A DNA stretch of 64,000 nt from Pachyseris speciosa (GCA_016490735.1 JAEMWC010000195.1:180001-244000); one strand, 5' to 3'. Counted from the first letter of the stretch, positions 10,463 to 18,511 are shown. The notes: generated by a model not told the origin, from the letters alone. Translations and numbers: made by a program.

Positions 10463-11444
10463 ATGTCTCTGAAAAAGTGGAGGCAACAGGCAGAGGCTGA
10501 AGCCGAAGTTGAGAAACAGGAGCGGGAGATCCGGCGGCAATGCAAGACAAACCGAATCGCAAAGAAGGTCGGCCAGATTGAAGCTGAAAAGCTTCTCAAA
10601 CCAGTCACAAGGAGGTTGGACCGAGATTTACCGGCGCCCGCGGCAGAGAAGGCCGGCCCCGACTACGCAATGGACGAGTTTGACCGAATCAACCCGTTTA
10701 ATTGGGATGATTTCAGGCCGGAGGCTGAAACGCTGCCGCTAACCCCCGAAGAGGGGGCAGAAGGATGATTTTTTACCTCCACCACCACCATCATCACCAG
10801 TTGATGGGGATGATGATGATGAAGCTCCTCTTCCACCACCACCCCCTCCGCGCCAAACGTGGGAGGAACCGGTGGTTACAGGCTTGCTCAAAGGGACCAG
10901 TGACCAATTGCAAACGATCAACCAGCTCCTCACAAAGTTCGGGAACGACCCCAACTACAGAGTGAAAAGCAAAACTTCCCCATTCCATGGGTTCTCAGTG
11001 GCGGATCTTCAAAAAGTCCAAGAAGAAATTTATGACCACCGAAGGGGAGTTTCACCACAACAGCTGCAAGAGGGAAGAAAGGGGCTCAAACGAGCCCCAC
11101 CGGAACAAAACAAAACCCCGACCCACCACAGATTGGGAACAGGCAGTCTTGTCGCGCCGGCCCGCGATTGAAGCTGAGGAGGACGACGATGATGATGTCA
11201 CTTCATGGCCCGAATGGGAAGCAGCAAACTGGGGGGGGGGGGGGGAATAGAGTGCAGCGGGTTTGGAAAGACCGTCGAGAAAATGATCGACCGACTTTAT
11301 ACGGGCCTCGGTTCGATGCGGGCCGGCAACTCTTCGACGAAGCTCCGCGAGCAGGTTTCCGCTCTGGTTGAAAAGCTCCTCCAACTTGGTGTCATCAACG
11401 AATTTCAAGCCCGCAAAATTACGATAAAACGATTACATACGTAA
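10463..11444 (+). pseudogene. Pro/Asp-rich virion-block protein, function unknown
   Basis: The start is ATG 10463 with a charged, coiled-coil-like N terminus (MSLKKWRQQAEAEAEVEKQE). Next comes an acidic segment with FDRINPFNWDDF, a proline run with GDDDDEAP (about 10770-10850), a helical QLQTINQLLTKFG region, a second acidic run (EEDDDDD) and a C-terminal helix (11260-11440). These pieces lie in different frames. Shifts occur near 10760, near 11110 and at the 15-G run at 11231-11245. The last could be a sequencing or assembly error. I do not recognise the family. It ends 5 bp before the penton-like gene and leads the plus-strand structural block, so a virion role is likely. Confidence 0.6.
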
Positions 11445-11449
11445 GTGAA

Positions 11450-12217
11450 ATGTTTCACCTGTTGCTCGACTCGAGCCTTGCGAAGCTGCAAAGAAATGGG
11501 GCCGACCAAAAGTCCCACGACTTCAAGATAGTTTTCAACCCACCAATCCTGCTCGTCAACAGCCGAAACTACGAAGCGGCACTCGACAACCTCATTACTA
11601 TGAGTTACTCGTGGTACAACGTCGCGGCTGAATACAACAACAACACATTGAAATGGCGGAGGGTGGGGGAAGCTTGGAAAACATTGACCATTCCCAATGG
11701 AATGTACGACTACACAGACCTCAATCGCGTTTTGCAAACACACAGCGGTTTTGTGGACCCCACCGCGGCAGAAAAGAGGCACGTCTTCAACCTGTACTTC
11801 GATTACGCCATTACCCGGGTTGTGATCGGGGTGGCCACTGGGTACGAACTTGACCTCACGACTGGCGATTTCGGGAAACTGCTGGGCTTCGACAAGAAGG
11901 TTTTGAAGGGCGCCACGACCTTCACGGGGGACAGTATTTCTTATATCACGCGAAGTGTCGACTGGGTGTTCCTTCATTGTGACTTGATCTTGCGGCGGGC
12001 GAGCGACATTCCTAATGATGTTTTGTTCACCTTTTCTACAGCCAACCTCGAGGTGAGCTACCCTTTCACGAAAGAACCACTTCGCCCAAAGTTTCACCCT
12101 GTCAACAAATCTCGAATCGACTCGGTGAGTATCTGAGTCACCGACGGGCGGAACAACATTCTTGACCTCAACGGCGCCGATGTGGCTGTGTACCTCATGA
12201 TCCGAGAAGCCCCGTGA
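11450..12217 (+). pseudogene. Penton-like minor capsid protein (single jelly-roll type)
   Basis: The N terminus (MFHLLLDSSLAKLQRNG, then DFKIVF) and the internal NGMYDYTDLNRVL, LLGFDKKVL and VFLHCDLI segments fit the Polinton penton-like family, which would form capsid vertices. The open frame runs 228 residues to an in-frame TGA at 12134-12136. The same frame then continues with a family-typical C terminus (TDGRNNILDLNGADV) to TGA 12215-12217. The break is therefore a single nonsense change about 27 codons before the end, without a frameshift. It is the least damaged of the large capsid genes. The next gene starts 20 bp downstream. Confidence 0.78.
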
Positions 12218-12237
12218 ATTTTTTCCAACAGGAATAT

Positions 12238-12531
12238 ATGAATCGCGTGAGTGAGTGGATGAAAATTTATGACCCCCGTGTCGGTCGGTACCGCTTCAGA
12301 CACAAGGGGTCGGGTGTCGGTCGCGACACCCTCATGGCTATTGGCAAACAACTCAAAAAGGTGGCCGCGCCGGCATTGAAAAAGGTCGCCTTGGAGGCGA
12401 CCGAAAGGGCGGCCGAAAAGGTGGTCGCAGCGGCAACTGAAAAGGGCGGCAAAAAATTCACCAACCGCTGCAAAGACGCTCGGCAACCCGCAAAAGGGGG
12501 GTTCCTGCCCCAACCTCAGACTCAATGGTAA
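12238..12531 (+). CDS. Small basic Ala/Lys-rich core-type protein
   Basis: 97 residues from ATG 12238. The N-terminal segment (SEWMKIYDPRVGRYRFRHKG) is followed by a Gly-rich turn and a long amphipathic Lys/Ala/Glu helix (about residues 37-80, with KKVAAPALKKVALEA). The composition suggests a DNA-binding or minor core protein packaged in the virion. Position between penton and major capsid genes supports this. The C terminus after about residue 80 looks less family-like and may follow a small frameshift. No catalytic motif is seen. Confidence 0.6.
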   Translation: MNRVSEWMKIYDPRVGRYRFRHKGSGVGRDTLMAIGKQLKKVAAPALKKVALEATERAAEKVVAAATEKGGKKFTNRCKDARQPAKGGFLPQPQTQW

Positions 12532-12559
12532 AACTCAGCCAAACTTTGGCCAACCAACT

Positions 12560-13861
12560 GTGAACAAACCGTGGGATTTTTTTGGTTTGTATAGAGCGAT
12601 GTTCAGAGCGCCCCGCCTGCTCGAAAAGGTAGACTACCTCCAATTCCCTCTCAACCAACCGCTCAGGTTGCCGGGGAATGGGCAGGTACAAATCAAAACT
12701 GGGGTGACCATCGAGGTAAAAGACCGCGACATCATTTTTGACTGGTATAACGCTTATTTCCGGGTAGAGTACGAACTGCAGCTGAAGGCAAACGGAAATT
12801 TTGTAGCCACCGATGTGGCTTCAGCGCCAGTCAACGGCTCCTTCTCCCTCATTCAGGGTTAAAAGTTAAATACGCAGGAGACACCGTTTACGAGGCTAAT
12901 GACGTCCACAAAATCGTCTTCATAAAAAACCTTCTTGAAAGTTCCGACGACTACGCCCGAAGTGTAGCGAAAGATGCGTTTTGGTATCTTGACAACGACA
13001 ACACAACCGTCACAGACGGGAACGCAACCAACCTCGGAATCAGAGCGCGCGCGCTTCTTTCGCAGGGTGATCCCCAAAAAACAGTCAAAACCATCATCCC
13101 CCAAAAACTATTCATTCTTAGAGGAGTTGTTGGACAAACTCCTCCCCCCGATACATATGCAGTTACATGTAACACTTCAGCAAGATGCTGAGATGCTTTT
13201 CGGCGGTGCCGCAGCTGCCAGCCACCGGATTGTCGGTAAGTTGTTCGAGCTGTGGGTTCCAGAGTTAATGTTTACTCCAGAGGGGAAAAAGATGGTGTAC
13301 GACAACTTTTTGAAACCCACCCAATGGCGTTACATGAAGGAAACGTTGATACTGGGCTCCGACCAAAGGGATGCCAGTGGGAAATGAACAATAAGTCCTG
13401 GGATAAAAAATGTAAAGCATGTGTTCGTTTTTATTCAAAAGGTGGCAAACCTGGATGCCGCCACAACGAACCCATACGTTTTCCATACCTTTGATCTTGA
13501 TGGAGGCGCAAAACTCTCAACTTGCCGCCCGCAGTACGGCTCGATCTTTTATCCTGAGATAAATTATGATGGGGAAGATCTGACAAGAATACGGCGCGAT
13601 CTGATTGATTACAGCTACAGGAAAAATGATGTCAACACGGGAACCCAGCTCAATGTGGCCAACTATTCAACACTTTACCCCATTGTCTATTTCGATCTTG
13701 GACCAACAAAAGAAAGCATGACTGGGGATGAAAAGAAGTCGACTTTGCACTATCGTTTGAACCAGGCTGCCACAGTTCATTACCGCATGTTCGCCGCCGT
13801 CTTGAATGAGGAAGAAGTCATTGTAAAACAGGTTAAGAATGAGTTGGTTGTTGGTGTTTGA
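12560..13861 (+). pseudogene. Major capsid protein, double jelly-roll, Polinton type
   Basis: It would form the main hexon-like shell. Family landmarks are DFFGLYRAMFRAPRL near the start, IEVKDRDIIFDWYNAYF, LLESSDDYARSVAKD, PTQWRYMKETL, NVKHVFVFIQ, YGSIFYPEINYDG, RKNDVNTGTQLNVANY, YPIVYFDL and EEEVIVKQVKNELV at the end. Animal database entries of this type often carry the label F54H12.2-like. Damage: the expected initiator is GTG at 12560; there are frameshifts near 12857 and 13100 and an in-frame TGA at 13385-13387. The last 158 codons are intact. Full length of about 433 codons is normal for the family. Confidence 0.88.
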
Positions 13862-13889
13862 GTTGGGGAATTTTCTTCTTTGATATAAG

Positions 13890-14559
13890 ATGCCAACTGT
13901 GTATCACCCGTTCAAAGTCGCTCTGACGGAGGACCAAAGGCGTAGCCTCGTAAAGGCAGTGAAGGAAAACGTGGCGACGACCTTCCGTTGACCACCACGC
14001 AAATAAACCACCTGAAAAAGGCCGCCAGTGCCGGACGCGGCGCGGATATCACATTCAGTAAGACACAAATCAGCAAGACGAAAAAAATGTTTGGGGGCAA
14101 TCTCTTTTTCACAGCGCTCAGCCTGGGCCGGGCTCTTGCTCCCTCTGTGGGAAAGGCTTTGGGAATGGCTGGTCTCAGCTTAGGCGCAGAAAAACTTTTG
14201 AAAACGATTTTCGGCAGCAATGTTGGGCCAGGGGAGGTGCAGCTTTACAAACTTGTGCAGATGATGTTGCCCGCTCAGAAACGGGTCCTTAAAAACTATC
14301 TTGTTGGGCGGGGTATGGTCCGAGGTGGTGGAAGGGCACAACATGGAGGCTTCCTTGGAATGTTGGCTTCCCACGGCATTCCTTTCGCGATAAGCCTTGT
14401 GCAGACAGTGTTGGGGAAGGGGATGCAAACTCATCCGCGTTCGAGACGTTCCGCCCCTCGCCTTCCAGCCCCACCAGCAGGGCGTGGGTTGCAAATGCGT
14501 CCTCCACCCGGTTTTGGACGATGGGAAGACTGGGAATATCCAATGATGATGGGGCGTGG
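13890..14559 (+). pseudogene. Hydrophobic Gly-rich core/minor virion protein (precursor)
   Basis: It begins at ATG 13890 (MPTVYHPFKVALTEDQRRSL) and shifts frame near 13985. It then shows a basic segment, a MFGGN site at 14087, a hydrophobic stretch (FFTALSLGRALAPSVGKALG) and a second hydrophobic region (MLASHGIPFAISLVQTVLG). Such precursor proteins in adenoviruses and Polintons are cut by the viral protease and interact with DNA or membrane. Three matches to the adenain cleavage consensus are present: MFGG|N (14087), LVGR|G (14300) and MMGR|G (14545). No stop separates this gene from the protease, so both may be made as one polyprotein here. Confidence 0.65.
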
Positions 14560-14569
14560 AAAAACAAAG

Positions 14570-15016
14570 ATGAAATTCAAGGATGTGCCACTTTCCAACA
14601 TTGATCTGATGAATTGGTGTGAATATCTTGGCACCCCCCTCAAAGGAATCTTCTCCCGCAACGAGGCCAAACCTCTGCACCATTCACCCTGCATAATCAA
14701 CCTGGACGATTTCGGAAGTTTTGGCACATACTGGGTTTGCTGTTGGAAGGGAAAGGACATGGAATATTTTGACTCCTTCGGCTTCCCACCGCCGGATGAG
14801 TGGGAGTTGGAAATGCAAAAGTTGGGTCACAAAACCTTTCTTCGGAATGACAACCAAATCCAGTGGATCAAAAGTGTGAGGTGTGGGTATTACTGCCTGC
14901 TTTTCCTCAATGAACGCAACAAAGGCACAAGTTACCAAGACATTCTTAAAATGTTTTCCGATGATGTTCACAACAATGAGTGGGTTGTGAAAAATTATTT
15001 TCTGAATATATCCTGA
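14570..15016 (+). CDS. Adenain-like cysteine protease, catalytic His substituted
   Basis: About 148 residues from ATG 14570, open throughout and in frame with the upstream core protein. The fold signature of Polinton adenain is clear: PLSNIDLMNWCEYLG, CIINLDDFGSFGTYWVC, EYFDSFG, a Gln in NDNQIQ, and RCGYYCLLFLNERNKG carrying the nucleophile Cys at 14882. The position that normally holds the catalytic His before W-V-C is Tyr (codon 14729-14731). The gene is thus open but probably encodes an inactive protease. Its stop overlaps the next start (TGATG at 15014-15018). In intact relatives the enzyme matures capsid and core proteins. Confidence 0.85.
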   Translation: MKFKDVPLSNIDLMNWCEYLGTPLKGIFSRNEAKPLHHSPCIINLDDFGSFGTYWVCCWKGKDMEYFDSFGFPPPDEWELEMQKLGHKTFLRNDNQIQWIKSVRCGYYCLLFLNERNKGTSYQDILKMFSDDVHNNEWVVKNYFLNIS

Positions 15017-15174
15017 TGGTTGACTGGTATTGTGTGCGAGACAAACGCAGAACCCCCAACGCACCTGGGTCTGAAAAGGTTGTCATGACCAAAAACGGAC
15101 GAAAAATCGGGAAAGCCAAGTGCGCAGTTTGTGGAATTACAAATACTCGCTTCTTACCGAAATCGGGAAACTGA
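15016..15174 (+). CDS. DUF5679-type zinc ribbon, 52 residues, one Cys lost
   Basis: ATG 15016 opens a 52-residue protein, WYCVRDKRRT then TKNGRKIGKAKCAVCG. DUF5679 proteins normally carry two Cys-x2-Cys knuckles. Here the first reads C-V-R-D, so the second Cys is Asp, while the second knuckle (CAVC) is intact. It is a common small companion of Polinton capsid genes and may bind nucleic acid. Start overlaps the protease stop by one base, and its end overlaps the start of the next frame. Confidence 0.7.
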   Translation: MVDWYCVRDKRRTPNAPGSEKVVMTKNGRKIGKAKCAVCGITNTRFLPKSGN

Positions 15175-16214
15175 CGGGGCCCTCTCAAGCAGAGGGCTCT
15201 GGTGTTTTGAAAGATATTGCGGGCACTGCGCTCGACTTCACTTTACAACATGGGGATCCATTCCTCGCAAAAAAGGGGGTGGAGGCATGCCGTTATTATG
15301 TTTCTGAGGCGTTGCGAAACCTACAGCTTCAAAAAAGGGTAATCAACTACGGGCTCCGCAAGGCAACTCCTGTGTTGCAAAAGGTGGGCAGTGAGTTGTT
15401 GGACCAACTTTCCACAAAGGTACGACCAAACATCCGCTACAAAACAGACAGGCCAGGCCTGGATGGGCGTGGGCTTCCTGTTCCTTTCCCCTTTGTTGAT
15501 TTCAAAAAAATGTGGGATGTTGTTTCCAACCCCAAGCTTTTCAAACGACCTGAAGTTTCAGAAAAAGAGGGGCGGGCAATGGTTGCAGAATACAACCGCC
15601 AATACGCGGACTACAAGAGACAGGGAGGCACCCGCAGCTACGGCTCGTGGATAAAATGGACGGGTTATGGGGCCGGCATCGGAAATTTGTTTGATTCGCG
15701 CTTCGTTTCGCAAGGTGTGTTGGTGCCCAAATTTGTAACTAACATGAGATTTTTGAATGCTTTCGGCAAAGCTCTTCCCCAACACCGCGGTTTCACTGAT
15801 GTTCTGAAGAAGACCCTGAGCAACTACTATGGAATGGGGGTGGATATTCACAGCCTGATTGGCAAGCTGCCCGCGCCAAAAAAAGGTTGGACCCTTCCCG
15901 GCCACAACTACACTGGACCTTACAACCCCTTGCACCATCAGCTGAGCTTTGATCCTGAGACGGGTGAGATTCTTGAAGTATTTCAACAACCCACCGGCCC
16001 TTCCGATACGGTGGCAATGCAACATGGTGTGGATAACAGCAGTTGCGGTTTTCGCGCAAAGAAGTACGGCGAGAACGAAAAAAAATGCAAGCATGTTGCT
16101 GACCGGAAAATGGTCAAAGCGCTTGACGCAGTTCCGTGGGGAAAGAGACAATGGGGCCACGCGTTAGCCCGAAACGTGATCAACACGAAAGAGAAACTTG
16201 GTCTTGGTGTTTGA
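15120..16214 (+). CDS. Virion protein with parvovirus-type phospholipase A2 domain, likely inactive
   Basis: 364 codons from ATG 15120. The family-like part begins at GSGVLKDIAGTALDF, so the true start may be a few codons further in. The N-terminal half is helical and basic. The PLA2 domain is C-terminal: calcium loop LPGHNYTGPYNPL (about 15894-15932), active-site helix AMQHGVDNSSC and second helix CKHVADRKMVKALDA. The motif expected to read His-Asp is His-Gly (Gly codon 16026-16028), and the Tyr after it is Asn, so calcium binding and catalysis should be lost. In parvoviruses and adintovirus-like elements this domain breaches the endosome during entry. The frame is otherwise uninterrupted. 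Confidence 0.82.
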   Translation: MRSLWNYKYSLLTEIGKLTGPSQAEGSGVLKDIAGTALDFTLQHGDPFLAKKGVEACRYYVSEALRNLQLQKRVINYGLRKATPVLQKVGSELLDQLSTKVRPNIRYKTDRPGLDGRGLPVPFPFVDFKKMWDVVSNPKLFKRPEVSEKEGRAMVAEYNRQYADYKRQGGTRSYGSWIKWTGYGAGIGNLFDSRFVSQGVLVPKFVTNMRFLNAFGKALPQHRGFTDVLKKTLSNYYGMGVDIHSLIGKLPAPKKGWTLPGHNYTGPYNPLHHQLSFDPETGEILEVFQQPTGPSDTVAMQHGVDNSSCGFRAKKYGENEKKCKHVADRKMVKALDAVPWGKRQWGHALARNVINTKEKLGLGV

Positions 16215-16261
16215 TTTCTGAGGCATAATGATCTTCCAGAATTTTCGTCAAAAATAGTACT

Positions 16262-16541
16262 TCACGAAAAAACATTTGATATTTTTTTGGAATTTTGTTC
16301 TGACATATCAAAAAACCATTTTCCATTTGGTGTATATTCGGTAGAATATGTATAAGTAACTGTGTCTTTCAAGTCTTTTTTTGCCTGTCGGCAAATGTTC
16401 CTTTCCTCACAACTCACTTCCTTTTCTTCTTCCTCCTCAAAAAGTAAATCTAGAAAAAAGTTGACCCTTTCGAACGTCTGTCTAAATTGTGGGTCAATTG
16501 TTAAGATTCTGCCATTGAACCCCCTTCTGCCATTGTTTCAT
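16262..16541 (-). pseudogene. Small acidic right-arm gene, probable frameshift near its start
   Basis: Open minus-strand coding sequence of about 80 codons (ILTIDPQFRQTFERVNFF, then an EEEEEKE run and ERNICRQAKKDLKDT) ends at TGA 16262-16264. The frame has no ATG. ATGs at 16541 and 16534 lie in other frames, so a shift near 16510-16530 is likely. A TTTCTCTAAAT motif site at 16547-16562 sits just upstream. No family recognised. Confidence 0.5.
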
Positions 16542-16546
16542 CACCT

Positions 16547-16562
16547 CCCCTTTCTCTAAATC
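16547..16562 (-). promoter_or_regulatory. Right-arm ATTAGAGAAAGG-type motif (ATTTAGAGAAAGGGG)
   Basis: It begins 6 bp upstream of the ATG at 16541 on the same strand. It is the most divergent of the exact-spaced sites (ATTTAGAG). Confidence 0.5.
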
Positions 16563-16985
16563 ACCGAATGGTGGTGGGGGAAAAATTTTTCACATTGTTG
16601 AAGTTCATTTACGACTCGCCGAAATTCCTCTGCGACCTCTTCTTCACCACCAATACATTGCGAGCAGAAATGTGGCAACCATGGGTGCAGGTTATCTATC
16701 ACCCAGTTTTGTTTAATATCCTCCATCTCATACCACTGACACAACATATGGTCCCTGTTTTTCAACCAGCAGGCCCAACAACGGCCGTTGCGCCGGCATG
16801 TGTTGCATTTTCCACAACTTGTGACAAGGGTAAAGCAGTTTTCAATTTCGCAGAATGGTGCATCGTCGAAATAGAGAAATAAATCTCTGTGAACTTCACC
16901 CCAACCCACTCTTTTTTTGCCTTGAATTTTAACTTTTAAGGTGTCGTGAAGGATTTTTCCCGTCAACTTTTTCCAAGAGATTCAT
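16556..16985 (-). pseudogene. Cys-rich right-arm protein
   Basis: ATG 16985 opens MNLLEK. An A run at about 16968-16972 then shifts the frame, and the remaining 136 codons are open to a stop at 16556. Features are VGWGEVHRDLFLYFDD, a dense Cys cluster (CGKCNTCRRNGRCWACW), a WYEMEDIKQNW segment and CSQC. The Cys spacing suggests a zinc-binding knuckle. No family recognised. The stop lies inside the motif site of the next gene. Confidence 0.6.
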
Positions 16986-17011
16986 TTAACTAAGGTTGCT
17001 ATTGTTCAAAA

Positions 17012-17310
17012 TCAACTGACTGTATAATAAAACCCTTCATCAGTCAGCCACTTATCCATAAACTCTTTTTCATCTTCAGGAAGAGAATAAGCGACTATTA
17101 AACAACAATAGACACATTCGTTAATAAAATTGTTATCCTTGTTTTCTTGACGTACTGCCAGGGTGTCATATCCTGTCTCAACAATTCGCGCACGTGGCGA
17201 ATCTTAATTCTGTGGGGAGAATCCACATTTCTTTTTTTTCCCAACCACTTGTTAATCTCTGTAATCAGGGCTTGCCTGACATTGTAGCGCAATAGATCAA
17301 GCGCTGTCAT
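17012..17310 (-). pseudogene. Right-arm gene, helical N terminus, one frameshift
   Basis: ATG 17310 (MTALDLLRYNVRQALITEIN) begins a basic helical segment ending near DMTPWQYVK. The frame shifts near 17150. A second segment with CVYCCLIVAYSLPEDEKEF and MDKWLTDEGFYYTVS then runs to TGA 17012. Total is about 100 codons. A motif site lies 18 bp upstream. I prefer ATG 17310 over the upstream GTG. No family recognised. Confidence 0.6.
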
Positions 17311-17327
17311 CGATGTACCACACACAC

Positions 17328-17342
17328 CCTTTTCTCTAATTG
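17328..17342 (-). promoter_or_regulatory. Right-arm motif CAATTAGAGAAAAGG
   Basis: Lies 18 bp upstream of ATG 17310 on the same strand. One extra A in the AAAAGG part relative to other copies. Confidence 0.5.
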
Positions 17343-17371
17343 ACCGGACCCAACTTGGCTAAAAGGGTGGT

Positions 17372-17629
17372 TTAAACAACTGCTGTTTCACAATTATTTG
17401 ATACTGCCCACTTTCCCAATTTCAATTGATTTATCCAAGTTTTCCGTTGGTAAAAACTTTTTGGGACAATGACATAAAACTTGGGGTTAAATTGTTTCGG
17501 ACAGCCGAGAAAGGTTCTTTTTTCAAAGTTGTTTCTCAGGCAAGACCAACACAACCCTCTCAAAGAAGAGGTATTTTCCGATTCTGTAATTTTGGTTTTG
17601 GTGTTGCACACACCACAAAATGGTTCCAT
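17372..17629 (-). CDS. Small zinc-ribbon-like right-arm protein
   Basis: 85 residues from ATG 17629, uninterrupted. Two Cys pairs (PFCGVCNT and LCWSCLRN, 20 residues apart) make a plausible zinc ribbon. A basic and aromatic middle (FNPKFYVIVPKSFYQRKTW) follows. The N-terminal position of the ribbon recalls small viral transcription-factor-like proteins, but this is not a family assignment. A degenerate motif site lies 14 bp upstream (17643-17658). Confidence 0.6.
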   Translation of the reverse strand: MEPFCGVCNTKTKITESENTSSLRGLCWSCLRNNFEKRTFLGCPKQFNPKFYVIVPKSFYQRKTWINQLKLGKWAVSNNCETAVV

Positions 17630-17642
17630 TACAACACGGTCG

Positions 17643-17658
17643 TCTTTTCTTCAATTAG
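17643..17658 (-). promoter_or_regulatory. Variant right-arm motif CTAATTGAAGAAAAGA
   Basis: It resembles AATTAGAGAAAGG with changes. It lies directly upstream of ATG 17629 and overlaps the stop codon of the preceding gene. Confidence 0.3.
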
Positions 17659-17834
17659 GCCGCTGCCGCTGTAAGGTTAAGAACCACTTCTGGTTGGAAG
17701 GGTGTTGTTTCTACTTCCCCCAGGACAACCTCCTCCCCCGCCAGTGTGAGCAACACTGCTCCTGCCATCTCTGGTGTTACTCCTGATGCCCACATCTCAA
17801 AGAGCATCTCTTCCAACATGTCTATGTCCTCCAT
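17655..17834 (-). CDS. Small acidic right-arm protein, 59 residues
   Basis: ATG 17834 is chosen because the open frame upstream of it runs through the motif site at 17849-17862, which lies 15 bp before this ATG. The protein is acidic and rich in Met, Leu and Glu (MEDIDMLEEMLFEMWASG), with a Leu/Ala-rich middle and an Ala tail. No Cys and no recognised family. Confidence 0.5.
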   Translation of the reverse strand: MEDIDMLEEMLFEMWASGVTPEMAGAVLLTLAGEEVVLGEVETTPFQPEVVLNLTAAAA

Positions 17835-17848
17835 CTCTCCTTGAAGGT

Positions 17849-17862
17849 GCCTTTCTCTAATT
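17849..17862 (-). promoter_or_regulatory. Right-arm motif AATTAGAGAAAGGC
   Basis: Lies 15 bp upstream of ATG 17834 on the same strand. A clean copy of the motif. Confidence 0.5.
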
Positions 17863-17871
17863 GGGGTGACG

Positions 17872-18301
17872 TTACTCCACATCACCCACTCCGGCTGCAT
17901 CCCAAACCCCAAACCATTCATCCCACACCCGAGAGGGAGGATCATCCCTGTCAACCCAAAAGGGTGGTGGGGCTTCGGTTCTGAGACAGACGTCGTCCTC
18001 GTTGCAGCCGGTGCATTTCCAACAACGGACGGTTCTGAAATCTATGGGGGTCGAACGAGTTTGAAATGGGTTTTCTTCCCCACCCAACAACCAATCGGGA
18101 GGGTACCTCCAAGAGGGTGGAGGGAGTCCAGTTATGAGACAAATATCCTCGTTGCAGCCAGTGCATTTCAAACAGCGGTTTAAGTCTAAAGGGATCGAGA
18201 GGGTTTGAAAGGGGTTTTCCTCCTCACGGGGTGGGGGAAGGGGGCTAATTGTGGTTGGAGGGGTTGAGGAAGGGGGGAGGTGAGGAGGTGTACAGCCTCA
18301 T
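17872..18301 (-). pseudogene. Right-most viral gene with a duplicated Cys module
   Basis: Starts at ATG 18301 (MRLYTSSPPPFLNP). The frame must change in the C-rich stretch near 18270-18250. It then runs through a Pro-rich stretch and two 50-residue modules, each with a NPFQT segment and a KCTGCNED core (KCTGCNEDICLITGLPPP; KCTGCNEDDVCLRTEAPPP). At DNA level the two modules are 150 bp apart (18151 and 18001) and still very similar. The Cys pattern suggests metal binding. It is the first gene inside the right terminal repeat, a place often used by early or host-interaction genes. No family recognised. Confidence 0.6.
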
Positions 18302-18432
18302 GATTTCTTCCTTCTTTTCTTGCCAACTCTGGTGGAGAGTTTGTTGGAAGGGGCGGCGCGGCCTGCTCTTTACAGTTGGCTATCTTTCTGTTGCTTTTTT
18401 TCACTATTACTGGCTCGTGGATACCCCCTGGC

Positions 18433-18447
18433 CCCCTTTCTCTAGTA
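18433..18447 (-). promoter_or_regulatory. Terminal-repeat motif CTACTAGAGAAAGGG
   Basis: Right-end partner of 2691-2707. It points into the right arm, 132 bp upstream of ATG 18301. It has one substitution from ATTAG. Confidence 0.45.
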
Positions 18448-18511
18448 GCCCGCACCCTGTTGGTGGTTGGTCCTCTCTGCGGTTTGTTTTCCATCGTGGT
18501 TACAGCACAAC

